DNA of 64,000 bases from Pseudomonas sp. PDM14 (GTDB lineage Bacteria > Pseudomonadota > Gammaproteobacteria > Pseudomonadales > Pseudomonadaceae): contig NZ_JACVAQ010000001.1 in the NCBI RefSeq assembly GCF_014851905.1, positions 1,860,001-1,924,000 of the forward strand, in the 5' to 3' direction. The notes beneath the pieces were generated by a model. The model saw nothing but the letters and a program-made list of their open reading frames with translations. It was not told the DNA's origin and did not search any database. Positions 1 to 10,762 of this stretch are shown piece after piece. Each line of letters starts with the position of its first letter. The first letter of the stretch is position 1. A program made the position numbers and the translations under genes.

Positions 1-359
1 GAACGGCCCCATGCTGAAGATCAGCAGGGCGCAGAACATGTTCGACAGCACGCTCCAGATGGCGAAGAACGCCACCGCCGCCACGGCGGTGAAGCCGGTC
101 AGCGCCGCCCACAGCACCTCGGCGGATACGCCCAGGCGCTCCAGTACCAGCATGCAGGCGCTGCCCATGATCAGCCAGCGCAGCAGACCGCGCACCGGCA
201 GCAGCACTTCCTGCGGCAGCTGTGCGTAGCGCGCGCCGAGACGGGTGATGGCGCGGGTGACGATGCGCTGGCAGAGCCAGGCCAGCAGCAGGATCAACAG
301 CACCTGGGCGGTGCGGATCAGTGGCTCGCTCCAGGCGGCGAGCAGTTCCAACTCATCCA

Positions 360-360
<1 letters not shown>
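1..360 (-). CDS. MscS-family mechanosensitive channel, N-terminal part (truncated by window edge)
   Basis: First 120 codons of a gene that runs off the left edge. The ATG at 360 begins MDELELLAAW. Hydrophobic segments lie at about residues 17-31, 57-76 and 80-112. The last is the Ala/Gly-rich pore-lining type (GFTAVAAVAFFAIWS) that fits the TM3 helix of small-conductance mechanosensitive channels. The family releases solutes from the cytoplasm on hypo-osmotic shock. Its start codon overlaps the TGA of the upstream ABC-F gene in an ATGA arrangement, so the two are probably translationally coupled. The C-terminal cytoplasmic vestibule is not in view, so the family call rests on the membrane part and on the position next to the ABC-F gene, as in P. 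aeruginosa. Confidence 0.72.
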
Positions 361-2270
<1,910 letters not shown>

Positions 2271-2318
2271 AGGGCGCGGAGTCTACCAGCTTCGCCTCGC
2301 CATCGCCCGGAGAGCGGC

Positions 2319-2777
2319 ATGTCTTCTGATCTGTGGAGTTTTGCCCTGGCCTGCTACCAGCGTCCGGGGGTGGAGACGGCCTGCCTGCGCTTGCAGAGCG
2401 CCGGCGCGGATGTCTGCCTGCTGCTCTGCGGCCTGTGGTTGGAGCAGCGTGGCGTGGCATGCGAAACAACACGCGTGCAGGCCCTGCGGCAGATCGCCGA
2501 GCCCTGGCAGCACGCAGTGGTACAACCGCTACGCGAACTGAGGCAGCGCTGGCGCGAAACGGCCCGCCACGACGGGCTGCTGAATGACTGGCGCGAGCGC
2601 ATCAAGGCGCTGGAGCTGGAGAGTGAACGCGAGCTGTTGCGGCGGCTGGAAGAGATAACGAGCGCCTGGTCGCCATCGGGCGCAGCGACGAGCTGGCTGG
2701 AAGCCCTGGCGGGTGCCAGCGGTGAAACCTGCCACGACGCGCTGGCAACCCTGCGCGCCGCGGCAGACGAGGCTTAG
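2319..2777 (+). CDS. TIGR02444 family protein
   Basis: A 152-residue soluble protein that resembles the TIGR02444 family of small gammaproteobacterial proteins of unknown function. It opens with DLWSFALACYQRPGVETACL, has a Leu/Cys-rich helix (ADVCLLLCGLWL) at about 30-41, and a charged helical C-terminal half. GGAGA about 7 nt before the ATG supports this start. It diverges from the ABC-F gene and converges on algP, whose TAA overlaps its TAG (both within 2774-2777). No catalytic motif is visible and I assign no function. Confidence 0.8.
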   Translation: MSSDLWSFALACYQRPGVETACLRLQSAGADVCLLLCGLWLEQRGVACETTRVQALRQIAEPWQHAVVQPLRELRQRWRETARHDGLLNDWRERIKALELESERELLRRLEEITSAWSPSGAATSWLEALAGASGETCHDALATLRAAADEA

Positions 2778-3850
2778 ACGCCGCTCGGTGGCGTGCTGCC
2801 ATTGCCGGTCGACGGTGCGGCGCTTGGCGCTGCTGCCGGAGCGGCAGGTGCAGCAGCGGGTTTGCTGGCAACCGGCTTGGCCGCAACAGGCTTCTTCACC
2901 GCAGGCTTGGCCGCTGGCTTGCTCGCCGGTTTGACGGGGGCCTTGGCTACCGGCTTCGCAGCGGGTTTGGCTGCAGGTTTTGCAGCAGGCTTGGCCACAA
3001 CAGGCTTGGCCGCTGCCTTGACTGGAGCCTTGCTGGCTGCCGGCTTCGCAGCGGCGCTGGCGGGCTTGGCTGGCGCCTTGGCGGCCGGTTTGGCTGCAGG
3101 CTTGGCGGCTGGTTTCGCAGCGGGCTTGGCGGCAACCGGTTTGGCAGCAGTCGCTTTACTGACTGGCTTGGCCGCAGTGGCCGGCTTCTTCGTGGCCGGT
3201 TTGGCCGGTGCTTTCACCGCGGGTTTGGCCGCTGCCGGCTTGGCTGCGCTGGCGGGCTTGCTCGCTGCCGGTTTGGCCGCAGCCTTCACCGGTGCCTTCG
3301 CCGCAGGTTTCGCCGCGACCTTGCTGGCCGGCTTGGCTGTCGGTTTGGCCGCTGGCTTGGCAGCCACCCTGGTCGCGGGTTTGGCGGCAGCTACAGGCTT
3401 CTTCGCTGCCGGTTTGCTGGCCGGTTTGGCCACTGGCTTGGCGGTGCCGCGCGTGGTCAGCACCTTGGCCGCCGCTTCACGTACCTTGCCCACGCCCTGG
3501 GCGAGCTTCAGGCTTTCCTGAGCATCACGCTTGAGCTGGACGATGTAGTTGCGGGTCTCGGTCTGACGGGTCTTGAGGTTGTCGAGCAGCTCTTCCAGTT
3601 CGGCGATCGCCGACTTGGCTTTGTTCTGCGCTTTGTTCTTGCCGGCCTTGGCCGCTTCCTGCAATTTGCTGCGCGACTCGTGCAGTTTTGTCTGCGCCTT
3701 GCCACGCTGCTTTTCCAGCTTGGTCAGCAGAGCCTCGGCATCGGTGAGGGCCTGCGAACAGGCTTTTTCCAGATGGTCGAGCAAGCTGCCGGTGAGTTGC
3801 TGGAGCAGGTGCAAAGGGGTGGTAACGGCCTTCTTATTGTTGGTCGGCAT
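2774..3850 (-). CDS. algP: AlgP (AlgR3), histone H1-like alginate regulatory protein
   Basis: A 358-residue basic protein. Residues 1-135 form an alpha-helical, coiled-coil N-terminal part (KSAIAELEELLDNLKTRQTE). Residues 137-340 are a Lys/Pro/Ala repeat domain built on KPAA-type tetrapeptides, like the tail of eukaryotic histone H1. The last ~20 residues are Pro/Ala/Ser/Gly-rich. In P. aeruginosa AlgP takes part in control of algD (alginate) and is thought to bind DNA. The start at 3850 (MPTNNKK) has AGGAGG about 7 nt upstream; an in-frame upstream start has no such site. The gene lies beside an FKBP gene and algQ, as in P. aeruginosa. The repeat DNA is prone to slippage, so repeat number is likely to differ between strains. 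Confidence 0.93.
   Translation of the reverse strand: MPTNNKKAVTTPLHLLQQLTGSLLDHLEKACSQALTDAEALLTKLEKQRGKAQTKLHESRSKLQEAAKAGKNKAQNKAKSAIAELEELLDNLKTRQTETRNYIVQLKRDAQESLKLAQGVGKVREAAAKVLTTRGTAKPVAKPASKPAAKKPVAAAKPATRVAAKPAAKPTAKPASKVAAKPAAKAPVKAAAKPAASKPASAAKPAAAKPAVKAPAKPATKKPATAAKPVSKATAAKPVAAKPAAKPAAKPAAKPAAKAPAKPASAAAKPAASKAPVKAAAKPVVAKPAAKPAAKPAAKPVAKAPVKPASKPAAKPAVKKPVAAKPVASKPAAAPAAPAAAPSAAPSTGNGSTPPSGV
2850..3443 (-). repeat. Tandem KPAA-type 12-bp coding repeats inside algP
   Basis: Degenerate 12-bp units encoding Lys-Pro-Ala-Ala and variants (KPAS, KAPV, KKPV) run almost without break over about 590 bp. On the plus strand they appear as recurring ggcttggc/ggtttggc words. Unit changes in steps of 12 bp stay in frame. 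Confidence 0.88.
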
Positions 3851-3974
3851 GATGTGCCTCCTAACGGACATGGTGACCCCATACTAGACGCCCGATTCGC
3901 CCGTCGCTACCTCACATTTGTGACGAGGGTAAGCGCTGGCATAATCGTCGCCACTCTCCTCTGGAATCACTCCA

Positions 3975-4613
3975 ATGTTGCGCTGCTCACTGCTCCTGCT
4001 TGGCCTGTTTCCGCTGCTGCTTTCGGCCGCGCCGCAACAGGATGATCTGGCCTACGCAATGGGCGCTCGCCTGGGCGAACGACTGCGTGGAGAAGTCCCC
4101 GATCTGCCGCTCGACCAGTTACTGCTGGGCCTGCGCCAGGCTTACCAGAACGAGGCGCTGCGGCTGTCGCCCGAGCAGGTCGAACGGCTGCTCGCAGCGC
4201 ATGAACAAGCCCGCATCAACGACGTCGACAGCCAGCGTCGCAATGCTCAGCGCCGTTTCCTGGTCAACGAGAAAGCCAAACCGGGCATGCACGAACTGGA
4301 AGGCGGTGTGCTGGTACAGGAGCTACGCGCCGGCCAGGGGCGCCAACCCGACCCACGCAGCCGGGTGCGCGTGCAGTACCGCGGCGAGCTGGCCGACGGC
4401 AGCCTGTTCGATCAGAGCGAGGGGCCGCAGTGGTTCCGCCTCAACAGCCTGATCAAGGGCTGGCAGACGGCGCTGCGAGAGATGCGCGTAGGGGCGAAAT
4501 GGCGGGTGGTGATACCGGCCGAGCAGGCCTACGGGAGCGCCGGTGCCGGCGACCTGATTCCGCCGGATGCCGCGCTGGTGTTCGAGGTGGAGCTGATGGA
4601 CGTGGCCGACTGA
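3975..4613 (+). CDS. FKBP-type peptidyl-prolyl cis-trans isomerase, exported
   Basis: A 212-residue protein with a hydrophobic signal peptide (about residues 1-19, LLLLGLFPLLLSAA), so probably periplasmic. Residues about 22-95 look like the N-terminal helical dimerisation domain of FkpA/Mip-type isomerases. Residues about 110-211 form the FKBP domain: VRVQYRGELADGSLFD, then GWQTALREMRVGAKW, then PPDAALVFEVELMDV. Such enzymes speed proline isomerisation during folding of exported proteins. It sits between algP and algQ in opposite orientation to both, as in P. aeruginosa (PA5254). The ribosome-binding site is weak, so a later start is possible, but the signal peptide supports this one. Confidence 0.9.
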   Translation: MLRCSLLLLGLFPLLLSAAPQQDDLAYAMGARLGERLRGEVPDLPLDQLLLGLRQAYQNEALRLSPEQVERLLAAHEQARINDVDSQRRNAQRRFLVNEKAKPGMHELEGGVLVQELRAGQGRQPDPRSRVRVQYRGELADGSLFDQSEGPQWFRLNSLIKGWQTALREMRVGAKWRVVIPAEQAYGSAGAGDLIPPDAALVFEVELMDVAD

Positions 4614-4644
4614 AGCATCGGCCTCACACCTTCGCAAAACGCGC

Positions 4645-5109
4645 TCAGGACGTAGCGAGCGCCTGTTGCTGGTGCGCGTTGTGCAGCACTTCGATGAGGC
4701 AGTCTTCCAGCTCGAAGCGCTCGTGCAACAGCTGCCCGAGGCGTTTGATCTCGGCACTCAGCGACACCGTGTCACGGCAGTCACCGCTGTCACACCGATC
4801 GTTGAAGGCCAGCGCCACTTCGGTGATGGCTTCGATGCGCGGGTAGATCTGCTTGGCCAGTTCCAGACCACGCTGGTCGCCGAAAGCCTTGGCTTCAACG
4901 GTCAGTTGCTCGTAGACCTCGAAATGCCCGGCCGACACGTAGTCGACGAGGATCTCGCAAAAGCGCTGCAGGTCCTGGGTAGCGATCTCGGAGGTCTCAC
5001 TGAGGCCGCCAAAGGCACGTACCAGCTCTTGGCGTTCCTGAAGCCAGCGGTCGATCAGCTGGTTTACTCCACCCCAACGTTCCTGGGCGTTCTGGCAGCT
5101 CTCGAGCAT
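4645..5109 (-). CDS. algQ: AlgQ (AlgR2), Rsd-family anti-sigma-70 regulator
   Basis: A 154-residue, mainly helical cytoplasmic protein of the Rsd/AlgQ family, beginning [15 protein letters not shown] and containing [16 protein letters not shown]. Members bind region 4 of RpoD and shift RNA polymerase toward alternative sigma factors. In P. aeruginosa AlgQ affects alginate, siderophore and virulence gene expression. The length is typical of the family. GAGG about 6 nt before the ATG supports the start. It is on its own on the minus strand, next to the FKBP and algP genes. Confidence 0.93.
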   Translation of the reverse strand: MLESCQNAQERWGGVNQLIDRWLQERQELVRAFGGLSETSEIATQDLQRFCEILVDYVSAGHFEVYEQLTVEAKAFGDQRGLELAKQIYPRIEAITEVALAFNDRCDSGDCRDTVSLSAEIKRLGQLLHERFELEDCLIEVLHNAHQQQALATS

Positions 5110-5291
5110 GATGTCCTCACTTCCCTACTGGTGAATGCGTATTGCCAACCCCGAGGCATTTTTCTGGCGTGGGTGCCAACCCGGGGAAGTGCCTCGCAAA
5201 AGAAGCCGGATTGCTGGCGAGGCGTCGGGCCAGAGTATGCCCGCCAGCCCTCACCTTCAAGTCACCTTGATCAGGAAATTGCCCGCAGGCG

Positions 5292-5816
5292 CTATTTCGC
5301 CGGTTTGTAGAAACCGATGGTGAGATCGCCCAGGTGCACGCCCCACTTCGACATGCGCGTGCGATTGAGCAGCACGCGCTCGTCCATGAGGAACATCCAG
5401 TCGTCCATGTCGACCACGTATTGGTCGTCTTCGACATCCAGCAGCAGCTGGTAATGCCAGTGCAGGGTGTTGCCGGAAACGTCACCCACCGCCTCGCCGA
5501 TCACGTCCGCCGCGGTGCCGCGCCAGCTGCCGTCGGCCTGCGGGCGCAGCGTCCAGACACGCGTCTGGGTGGTACCGTCGCTGTAGGTGAAATGCTCGTC
5601 GAGGGTGCCGACCTCGTCTGCCCAACTGGCGTTCATGACTACGTGGAAGCGCTTGACCACATCGCCGGAGCGATCCTGGAACATGCCCCAGGCTTCCAGC
5701 TTTCCATTCAGGTAGTCAGGCACATGCAGCCGCGGCTGCTGCGCGGCGTACTGGCGAATGTCCGGGCCAGCGCAGCCGGCCAGTAGCACCAGCAGGGTCA
5801 CGATCAGGATGCGCAT
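5292..5816 (-). CDS. DUF3833 family lipoprotein
   Basis: A 174-residue predicted lipoprotein. The N-terminus (MRILIVTLLVLLAGCAGP) carries a lipobox LLAGC with the lipidated Cys at about residue 15. The mature part is rich in Trp/Tyr/Asp beta-strand-like sequence (GKLEAWGMFQDRSGDVVKRF, DQYVVDMDDWMFLMDE), matching DUF3833, a family of unknown function. The chosen ATG is 4 nt after GGAGGT; an in-frame GTG at 5822 overlaps that site and is less likely. It is not clearly in an operon: algQ lies about 180 nt downstream and dsbB ends 70 nt upstream. Confidence 0.82.
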   Translation of the reverse strand: MRILIVTLLVLLAGCAGPDIRQYAAQQPRLHVPDYLNGKLEAWGMFQDRSGDVVKRFHVVMNASWADEVGTLDEHFTYSDGTTQTRVWTLRPQADGSWRGTAADVIGEAVGDVSGNTLHWHYQLLLDVEDDQYVVDMDDWMFLMDERVLLNRTRMSKWGVHLGDLTIGFYKPAK

Positions 5817-5886
5817 ACACACCTCCGCGCCCGGCAGCAGACGCCAGCCGGAAGTGGCGAGCGGAGGTTACTGCGCAAGCGCCGGG

Positions 5887-6378
5887 TCAGCTGCGGCGCA
5901 GTATCTGGAACAGACTCAGAAGGATCATGCCGACGAAGGCCAGCAGGCTCCACTCGGGCAGGCTCATGCCGAACAGGGTCCAGTTGACCTCCGCGCAGGC
6001 GGCCGTGCCGTGAAAGATCAGCCGCACGATATCCTGCAGCGGCAAGGCATCGAGCATGAACTCCAGGCTCGGCATGCAGGCACTGAGCTGTTCGGGCGGC
6101 ACGCTCTGCAGCCACACCTGGCGGCCTGCCGTGAGCGCTCCGAGTGCGGCGAAGAGCAACGCCAGCACGCCGTACAGTGCACGCCCGAGACGTACCGGCC
6201 CATGCAACGCCGCGATCAGGCAGACCAGCGCGAACAGCACCACGCAGATACGCTGCACGATGCACATCGGGCAGGGTTCCAAACCGACCACGTGCTCCAG
6301 GTACAAAGCACCGCCGAGCATGCCGAGGCAGCCGGCAAAAGCGAGCAGGAACAGCCTACGCGGCGCGGCCAGGGCCAT
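5887..6378 (-). CDS. dsbB: DsbB-family disulfide bond formation protein
   Basis: A 163-residue inner-membrane protein with four predicted transmembrane helices (about 8-28, 42-60, 66-84, 140-158). It has the quinone-reducing pair C36-P-M-C39 at the start of the first periplasmic loop and the second redox pair C101/C128 in the long second loop. This is the full cysteine set needed to reoxidise DsbA and pass electrons to quinone. GGAG lies about 6 nt before the ATG. In P. aeruginosa the gene at this position is one of two DsbB paralogs (annotated dsbH), so a second copy elsewhere in the genome is likely. It lies 200 nt downstream of hemY on the same strand. Confidence 0.92.
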   Translation of the reverse strand: MALAAPRRLFLLAFAGCLGMLGGALYLEHVVGLEPCPMCIVQRICVVLFALVCLIAALHGPVRLGRALYGVLALLFAALGALTAGRQVWLQSVPPEQLSACMPSLEFMLDALPLQDIVRLIFHGTAACAEVNWTLFGMSLPEWSLLAFVGMILLSLFQILRRS

Positions 6379-6584
6379 GGAAACTCCGAAGCGAAAAACA
6401 AAGAGGGTTACGGTAGAGGAAAGCCGGCCGCCCTTTCAAGGTCACATGCGCCCGCGCAGCCGTGACGGACTGCCGCACGAGCGTTACAGCAGCGTCACCG
6501 GTCAGCCCTCTTCCAACGCGGCCCCATTTACGCACTCGACGCGCCGCCTGCGATGCGCAAACGGCGCTGCGTCAATCTCGCGTC

Positions 6585-7826
6585 TCAACTGCCTGCCGGT
6601 ACAGGTAGCGGCAGGTTGGGCAGACGTTGATCGAGCAGGTCGAAGCTTTCCTGGAACAGCCGATTGCTCTGTTGCACGTCGCCCAGATGGGCCAGCAAGC
6701 GCGCAAGCTCGGCACAGGTCTGCGCGTTGCGGGAGAACTGCAGGCTGATCTCCAAGTACTCGCGGGCCTTGCCCCACAAACTGTTCTGCAGACACAGGCG
6801 GCCCAGGCAGCGCAGTAGCAGCGGGTCCTGCGGATGGGCCTTGAGCAGGCCTTCGGCGGTCTGCAGCTGACGCGCCGGATCACGTCCGCGCAGCAGGCCA
6901 TAAAGGTCAACCAGGCCGGCGTCGTACTGTTGCTTGAGAGCCTTGCGCACGACCTCCTCGGCCTCCTCCTCGGCTCCCAGCACGCGCAGCTGCTCGGCAT
7001 AGGCCAGCAACAATTCTGGCTCGTTGCGCTGCGCCGAAGAGAGTTGCTGCCAGGCGCGGGTCAATGGCTGCAGAGTGGTCTCACCTTCGTTCAGACCACT
7101 GGCGCCCGCCACAATCAGCCGCTCACGCCAGACCTGACGCTCGATCGTGGTCAACTCATCGCCACTCAGTGCCCTGCTCTTGCGCAATGCCGGCAATAGC
7201 CCCAGGAGTGCCGACCAGTCGCCCCGCAGGTGCAAAAGGCGCAGCAGGTGACGCAGCACCTGCGGATGCTGTGGGTAGCGCTCATGCATGACCTGAACCG
7301 TCTCCAGAGCAGCATCAGTTTCTCCGCGAGCCTCCTGCAGCTCGGCATGGGTCAGGGCAATGGCCAGCTCGGCCTGAGGCTGACGCTCCAGGGCACGCTC
7401 GAGCAGAGCATCACTTTGCTCGTGCCGACCCAGCTTGTTCGCGGCACGCGCAGCGCCAAGGTAGTGCAGCAATGGCTGGTGCTCGCCCTCGGCCGCCAAC
7501 TGCAGGTGACGCAGGGCTGGCTCCCAACGACCCTCGGCCAGCTCCAACATGCCCTTGTCGGCAGCCTGTTGCTGACGTCGTCCGTGATTGCGGCGCGACC
7601 ACGGGTTGACCACGCCACCGGAAACGAACAACAGACGCAAGAGCCAGCGCGTGGCCCAGAGCAGCAACAAGGCTGCAGCGATCAGCAGCAGGAACACCCA
7701 CAGGCTGGACTCGTAGCGCAGGCCCTTCCAGGCGATAAGCACGTAGCCACTGTGCTCGACCACGGCCATGCCAAGCGCGGCGGCAGCAGCCACCACCAGC
7801 AGCACATAGAGGAAGGCCCGGATCAT
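6585..7826 (-). CDS. hemY: HemY, membrane-anchored TPR protein of heme biosynthesis
   Basis: A 413-residue protein with two N-terminal transmembrane helices (about residues 3-25 and 41-66) and a cytoplasmic helical-repeat body of TPR type. It is the proteobacterial HemY of the hemCDXY operon, not the Bacillus protoporphyrinogen oxidase of the same name. Its exact role in late tetrapyrrole synthesis is not settled. The ATG overlaps the TGA of hemX (ATGA at 7823-7826), which indicates translational coupling. It is the last gene of the cluster that begins at algZ; dsbB follows after about 200 nt. Confidence 0.92.
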   Translation of the reverse strand: MIRAFLYVLLVVAAAAALGMAVVEHSGYVLIAWKGLRYESSLWVFLLLIAAALLLLWATRWLLRLLFVSGGVVNPWSRRNHGRRQQQAADKGMLELAEGRWEPALRHLQLAAEGEHQPLLHYLGAARAANKLGRHEQSDALLERALERQPQAELAIALTHAELQEARGETDAALETVQVMHERYPQHPQVLRHLLRLLHLRGDWSALLGLLPALRKSRALSGDELTTIERQVWRERLIVAGASGLNEGETTLQPLTRAWQQLSSAQRNEPELLLAYAEQLRVLGAEEEAEEVVRKALKQQYDAGLVDLYGLLRGRDPARQLQTAEGLLKAHPQDPLLLRCLGRLCLQNSLWGKAREYLEISLQFSRNAQTCAELARLLAHLGDVQQSNRLFQESFDLLDQRLPNLPLPVPAGS

Positions 7827-8929
7827 TGCGCGCTCTCCACCGCAGGTGTCGGCTCCAGCTCGGCCGCCTCGCGCTGCTTGAGGTAGGTCTGCAGGGCGTT
7901 CAGCGCCACGTCCAGTTTCGGCAGTTTGACCGTGACGGGCTCCTCGGCGAGTTGAGCTAAGCGCTGCTGCATGGCGTTGACTGCCTGATTGTCGGCGTCG
8001 AAGTAGGTCGCGAGCACATCACGCGCCGCGGCCAGCGCCTGGCGGTAGACCTCGGGCTGGCCATTCAGCGCGCCCCACTGCGCCTGCTCCAGGGCCAGCG
8101 CCAGGGTCAGGCGCACCTGCGCCAGACTCTGCCCGGCGAGTTGGGGACGCACGTCCTGATCGGCATGCAGATCGATGCGCACATAGCGCGACAGTTTGGC
8201 CCACAGCTCGTCCCAGCGACTGCTGTCGCTGGCACTGGCCTTGGCCGGCGCTTCCGGCGACAGGATGTATTCGGGGGCGAGCTTCTGCAGGTCGTTGACC
8301 TGCCCGCGCAGGGCGGAAAGCTGCAGGAACAGGCCGCTGCGATCCACCTGTGGCAGGCTGCGCAGCGCTTCCACCACCTTGATCAGCTCGCCACGAGCGG
8401 CGAACGCCTGCGGGTCATCCTGAGCGCGAAGGATCTCGCCGGCTCCCAGCACCAAGGCGGTGGCGCTGCTGACGTCCTGCAGCGCCGTGAGGCGCAGCAT
8501 AGCCAGGCGCAGCAGGTGTTCGGCCTCGGCCAGGCGCCAGTCTTCACGGCTCTTACCCAGCACGTTGGCGAGACTTTGTGCGAGGCGTTGCTGATCACCC
8601 TGCAGGCTGACCAGCAGCTCGCTCTGTTTGGCCAGCTCATCTGCTGTCGGCAGCCCGGCGAGGCGCTGACCGACATATTTTTCGGTCTGCTGAAGGCCCT
8701 GCTGCGCAGCCTCACTGGCCTGATCGAGCCGGGCCTGCTGCTGTGCGTTCTGCGCCTGCTGCTGATACAGCTGCCAGCCGCTCCAGCCTCCTGCGGCTAA
8801 CGCCGCCAGACCTATCAGCAGGGCCAGACTGGCCAGAGCAGTACCCGATTTCGCAGGTGGCGTGATCGTGGGCTCGCTGAGGGTCGGCTGAGGGGTTTGT
8901 TCGCTGATCTGCGGGGCTGTTTCGCTCAC
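7823..8929 (-). CDS. hemX: HemX, putative uroporphyrinogen-III C-methyltransferase-family membrane protein
   Basis: A 368-residue protein with a Pro/Thr-rich N-terminal tail, one transmembrane helix at about 28-50 (ALASLALLIGLAALAAGG), a Gln/Ala-rich coiled coil at about 55-110, and a helical periplasmic domain. Homologs are annotated as HemX. The SAM-binding motifs of a real methyltransferase are not visible, so enzymatic activity is doubtful. The start is a GTG at 8929 with AAGGA about 8 nt upstream. The open frame extends much further upstream, but that part is antisense to and out of frame with hemD. The gap to hemD is 16 nt and it overlaps hemY by 4 nt. Confidence 0.88.
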   Translation of the reverse strand: MSETAPQISEQTPQPTLSEPTITPPAKSGTALASLALLIGLAALAAGGWSGWQLYQQQAQNAQQQARLDQASEAAQQGLQQTEKYVGQRLAGLPTADELAKQSELLVSLQGDQQRLAQSLANVLGKSREDWRLAEAEHLLRLAMLRLTALQDVSSATALVLGAGEILRAQDDPQAFAARGELIKVVEALRSLPQVDRSGLFLQLSALRGQVNDLQKLAPEYILSPEAPAKASASDSSRWDELWAKLSRYVRIDLHADQDVRPQLAGQSLAQVRLTLALALEQAQWGALNGQPEVYRQALAAARDVLATYFDADNQAVNAMQQRLAQLAEEPVTVKLPKLDVALNALQTYLKQREAAELEPTPAVESAQ

Positions 8930-8945
8930 ATGTCCATCCTTTGCA

Positions 8946-9716
8946 TCAGAGGGTCGGCGCCGGGTGTGTCTCCAAGGCCGCCAGAACAGCCGCAGCACTC
9001 GCGCCGCGACAATCGATAACATGCCGTGCACCGGCGGCGCGGGCCAATTCGGCCACGCGCGGGCTGGGCACCAGCAAGGGTAGCTCGGCAATCTGTGCCC
9101 AGTCGGCCGCAGCCAGCTGGCACAGATGTTCCAGGCCCTGAGCACTGCTGACCAGCACGGCGTTGAGACGTTCCATGTGCAGCACGCGCCGCAACGTCCC
9201 GGCTGTATGGCTTGGCAGCACCCGACGGTAGAGTTCCAGATAGTCGACGCTGGCACCGCGCTCGCGCAAGGTCTGTGCGAGCAGTTCACGGCCGCCCTCA
9301 CCGCGCAGGATGAGTACCCGCGGTGGCGGGCCGTCGAACAGGCCCTGCAACGACGGCAGGCCGAGCAACGCCTCGCTGTCGTCACCCTGCGCCGGGAAGC
9401 TGACCAGCAGGCCCTGTACCTGCAGAACCTGTGCGGTGCCGGCGCCAACGCTGAACCAGCGCAGGTGCGCCGGCAGCTGCGGCCAGTGGCGGGCGAACAG
9501 GTCGAGACCCAGGCGCGCCGCCGGCTTGCTGACCACGACCACCGCTTGATAACTCGCCAGGTCGAGTGCCCGCGCGCGCTGCTGCTCAGTCTCAGCCAGC
9601 GCCTCGATCTCCATCAGCGGCAGGCTGGCGCTGTGCATGCCCCGCGCCTGCAACGTCGCGGCAAGCGCCTGGTTCTCGGCAGCCGGACGGGTCAGCAGCA
9701 GGCGCCAGCCCGTCAC
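8946..9716 (-). CDS. hemD: Uroporphyrinogen-III synthase
   Basis: A 256-residue enzyme that closes hydroxymethylbilane to uroporphyrinogen III with inversion of ring D. The N-terminus ([20 protein letters not shown]) and the later [15 protein letters not shown] segment are typical of HemD; the family is otherwise poorly conserved. It uses a GTG start that overlaps the TGA of hemC (GTGA at 9713-9716). It is followed by hemX after 16 nt. Length fits the family (about 246-260 aa). Confidence 0.93.
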   Translation of the reverse strand: MTGWRLLLTRPAAENQALAATLQARGMHSASLPLMEIEALAETEQQRARALDLASYQAVVVVSKPAARLGLDLFARHWPQLPAHLRWFSVGAGTAQVLQVQGLLVSFPAQGDDSEALLGLPSLQGLFDGPPPRVLILRGEGGRELLAQTLRERGASVDYLELYRRVLPSHTAGTLRRVLHMERLNAVLVSSAQGLEHLCQLAAADWAQIAELPLLVPSPRVAELARAAGARHVIDCRGASAAAVLAALETHPAPTL

Positions 9717-10651
9717 TCGCCGCCCGCTTCGCCGTAGACCGCCGCCAGGATGCCCGCCGCGCCCTGCTCCAGCAGCGCCTCGGCAACCTGTACGCCGAGT
9801 CGCTCGGCATCCACCGAATCGGCACGGGCTTCGGCGCGCAGCAGCAAGCCACCATCGGGCTGGCCGACCAGGCCGCGTAGCCACAGTTGGTCATTTTCGA
9901 GTATTGCGTAGCAGGCGATCGGCACCTGGCAGCCACCATTGAGGTGCTTGTTCAGTGCGCGCTCGGCGGTCACTCGCAGGGCGGTATCACGATGGTGCAG
10001 CGGTGCGAGCAGGGCATGGATCTCGCTGTCGGCACTGCGGCACTCGATGCCGACCGCACCCTGGCCACCGGCGGGCAGGCTGTGTTCGACGCTGATCGAA
10101 GAGCGGATACGGCCCTCGAAACCGAGGCGAATCAGGCCGGCGGCGGCGAGGATGATCGCGTCGTACTCGCCGGCATCCAGCTTGGCCAGGCGAGTGTTGA
10201 CGTTGCCGCGCAGGAACTGGATTTTCAGGTCCGGCCGGCGCGCCAGCAGCTGGGCCTGACGACGCAGGCTGGAGGTGCCGACCACGCTGCCGGACGGCAA
10301 CTCGTCGAGGCTGGCGTAGGTGTTGGAAACGAAGGCATCGCGCGGGTCTTCACGCTCGCAGATGCAGAACAGACCCAGGCCGGCGGGAAAATCCATCGGC
10401 ACATCCTTCATCGAATGAACGGCGATGTCCGCCTCATTCTCCAGCAGGGCGGTTTCCAGCTCCTTGACGAACAGGCCCTTGCCGCCGATTTTCGCCAGGG
10501 GCGCATCGAGCAGCTTGTCACCACGGCTGACCATCGGCACCAGGCTCACCTGAAGGCCGGGATGCGCCTGTTCCAGGCGCGCCTTGACGTATTCGGCCTG
10601 CCACAGGGCCAGGGCACTCTTGCGGGTAGCAATGCGGATTTCGCGGGACAT
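9713..10651 (-). CDS. hemC: Porphobilinogen deaminase (hydroxymethylbilane synthase)
   Basis: A 312-residue cytoplasmic enzyme joining four porphobilinogen units into hydroxymethylbilane. Visible marks are the N-terminal [19 protein letters not shown], catalytic Asp83 in VHSMKDVP, the substrate-binding Arg segment [11 protein letters not shown], and Cys241 in [12 protein letters not shown], which carries the dipyrromethane cofactor. The ATG at 10651 gives the standard family N-terminus; upstream in-frame codons are not conserved-looking. It lies about 110 nt downstream of algR on the same strand, the order known from P. aeruginosa, and overlaps hemD by 4 nt. Confidence 0.96.
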   Translation of the reverse strand: MSREIRIATRKSALALWQAEYVKARLEQAHPGLQVSLVPMVSRGDKLLDAPLAKIGGKGLFVKELETALLENEADIAVHSMKDVPMDFPAGLGLFCICEREDPRDAFVSNTYASLDELPSGSVVGTSSLRRQAQLLARRPDLKIQFLRGNVNTRLAKLDAGEYDAIILAAAGLIRLGFEGRIRSSISVEHSLPAGGQGAVGIECRSADSEIHALLAPLHHRDTALRVTAERALNKHLNGGCQVPIACYAILENDQLWLRGLVGQPDGGLLLRAEARADSVDAERLGVQVAEALLEQGAAGILAAVYGEAGGE

Positions 10652-10762
10652 GATGATTTCCGGATATAGAACTGCCGGAATGATAACAGGCCGGAACGGC
10701 CGCGGTCGGTGCCGGATTGCCGCGCCCTGGCAGGCATGCACAGGGCGGACGACACGTACTGG

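Noticed and set aside
2850..3443. Regular repeats that could look like a CRISPR array
   Set aside because: Units are 12 bp, contiguous, coding and lack spacers; they encode the AlgP tail.
8930..9448. In-frame extension upstream of hemX
   Set aside because: It overlaps hemD in another frame and lacks conservation; the GTG at 8929 has a ribosome-binding site.
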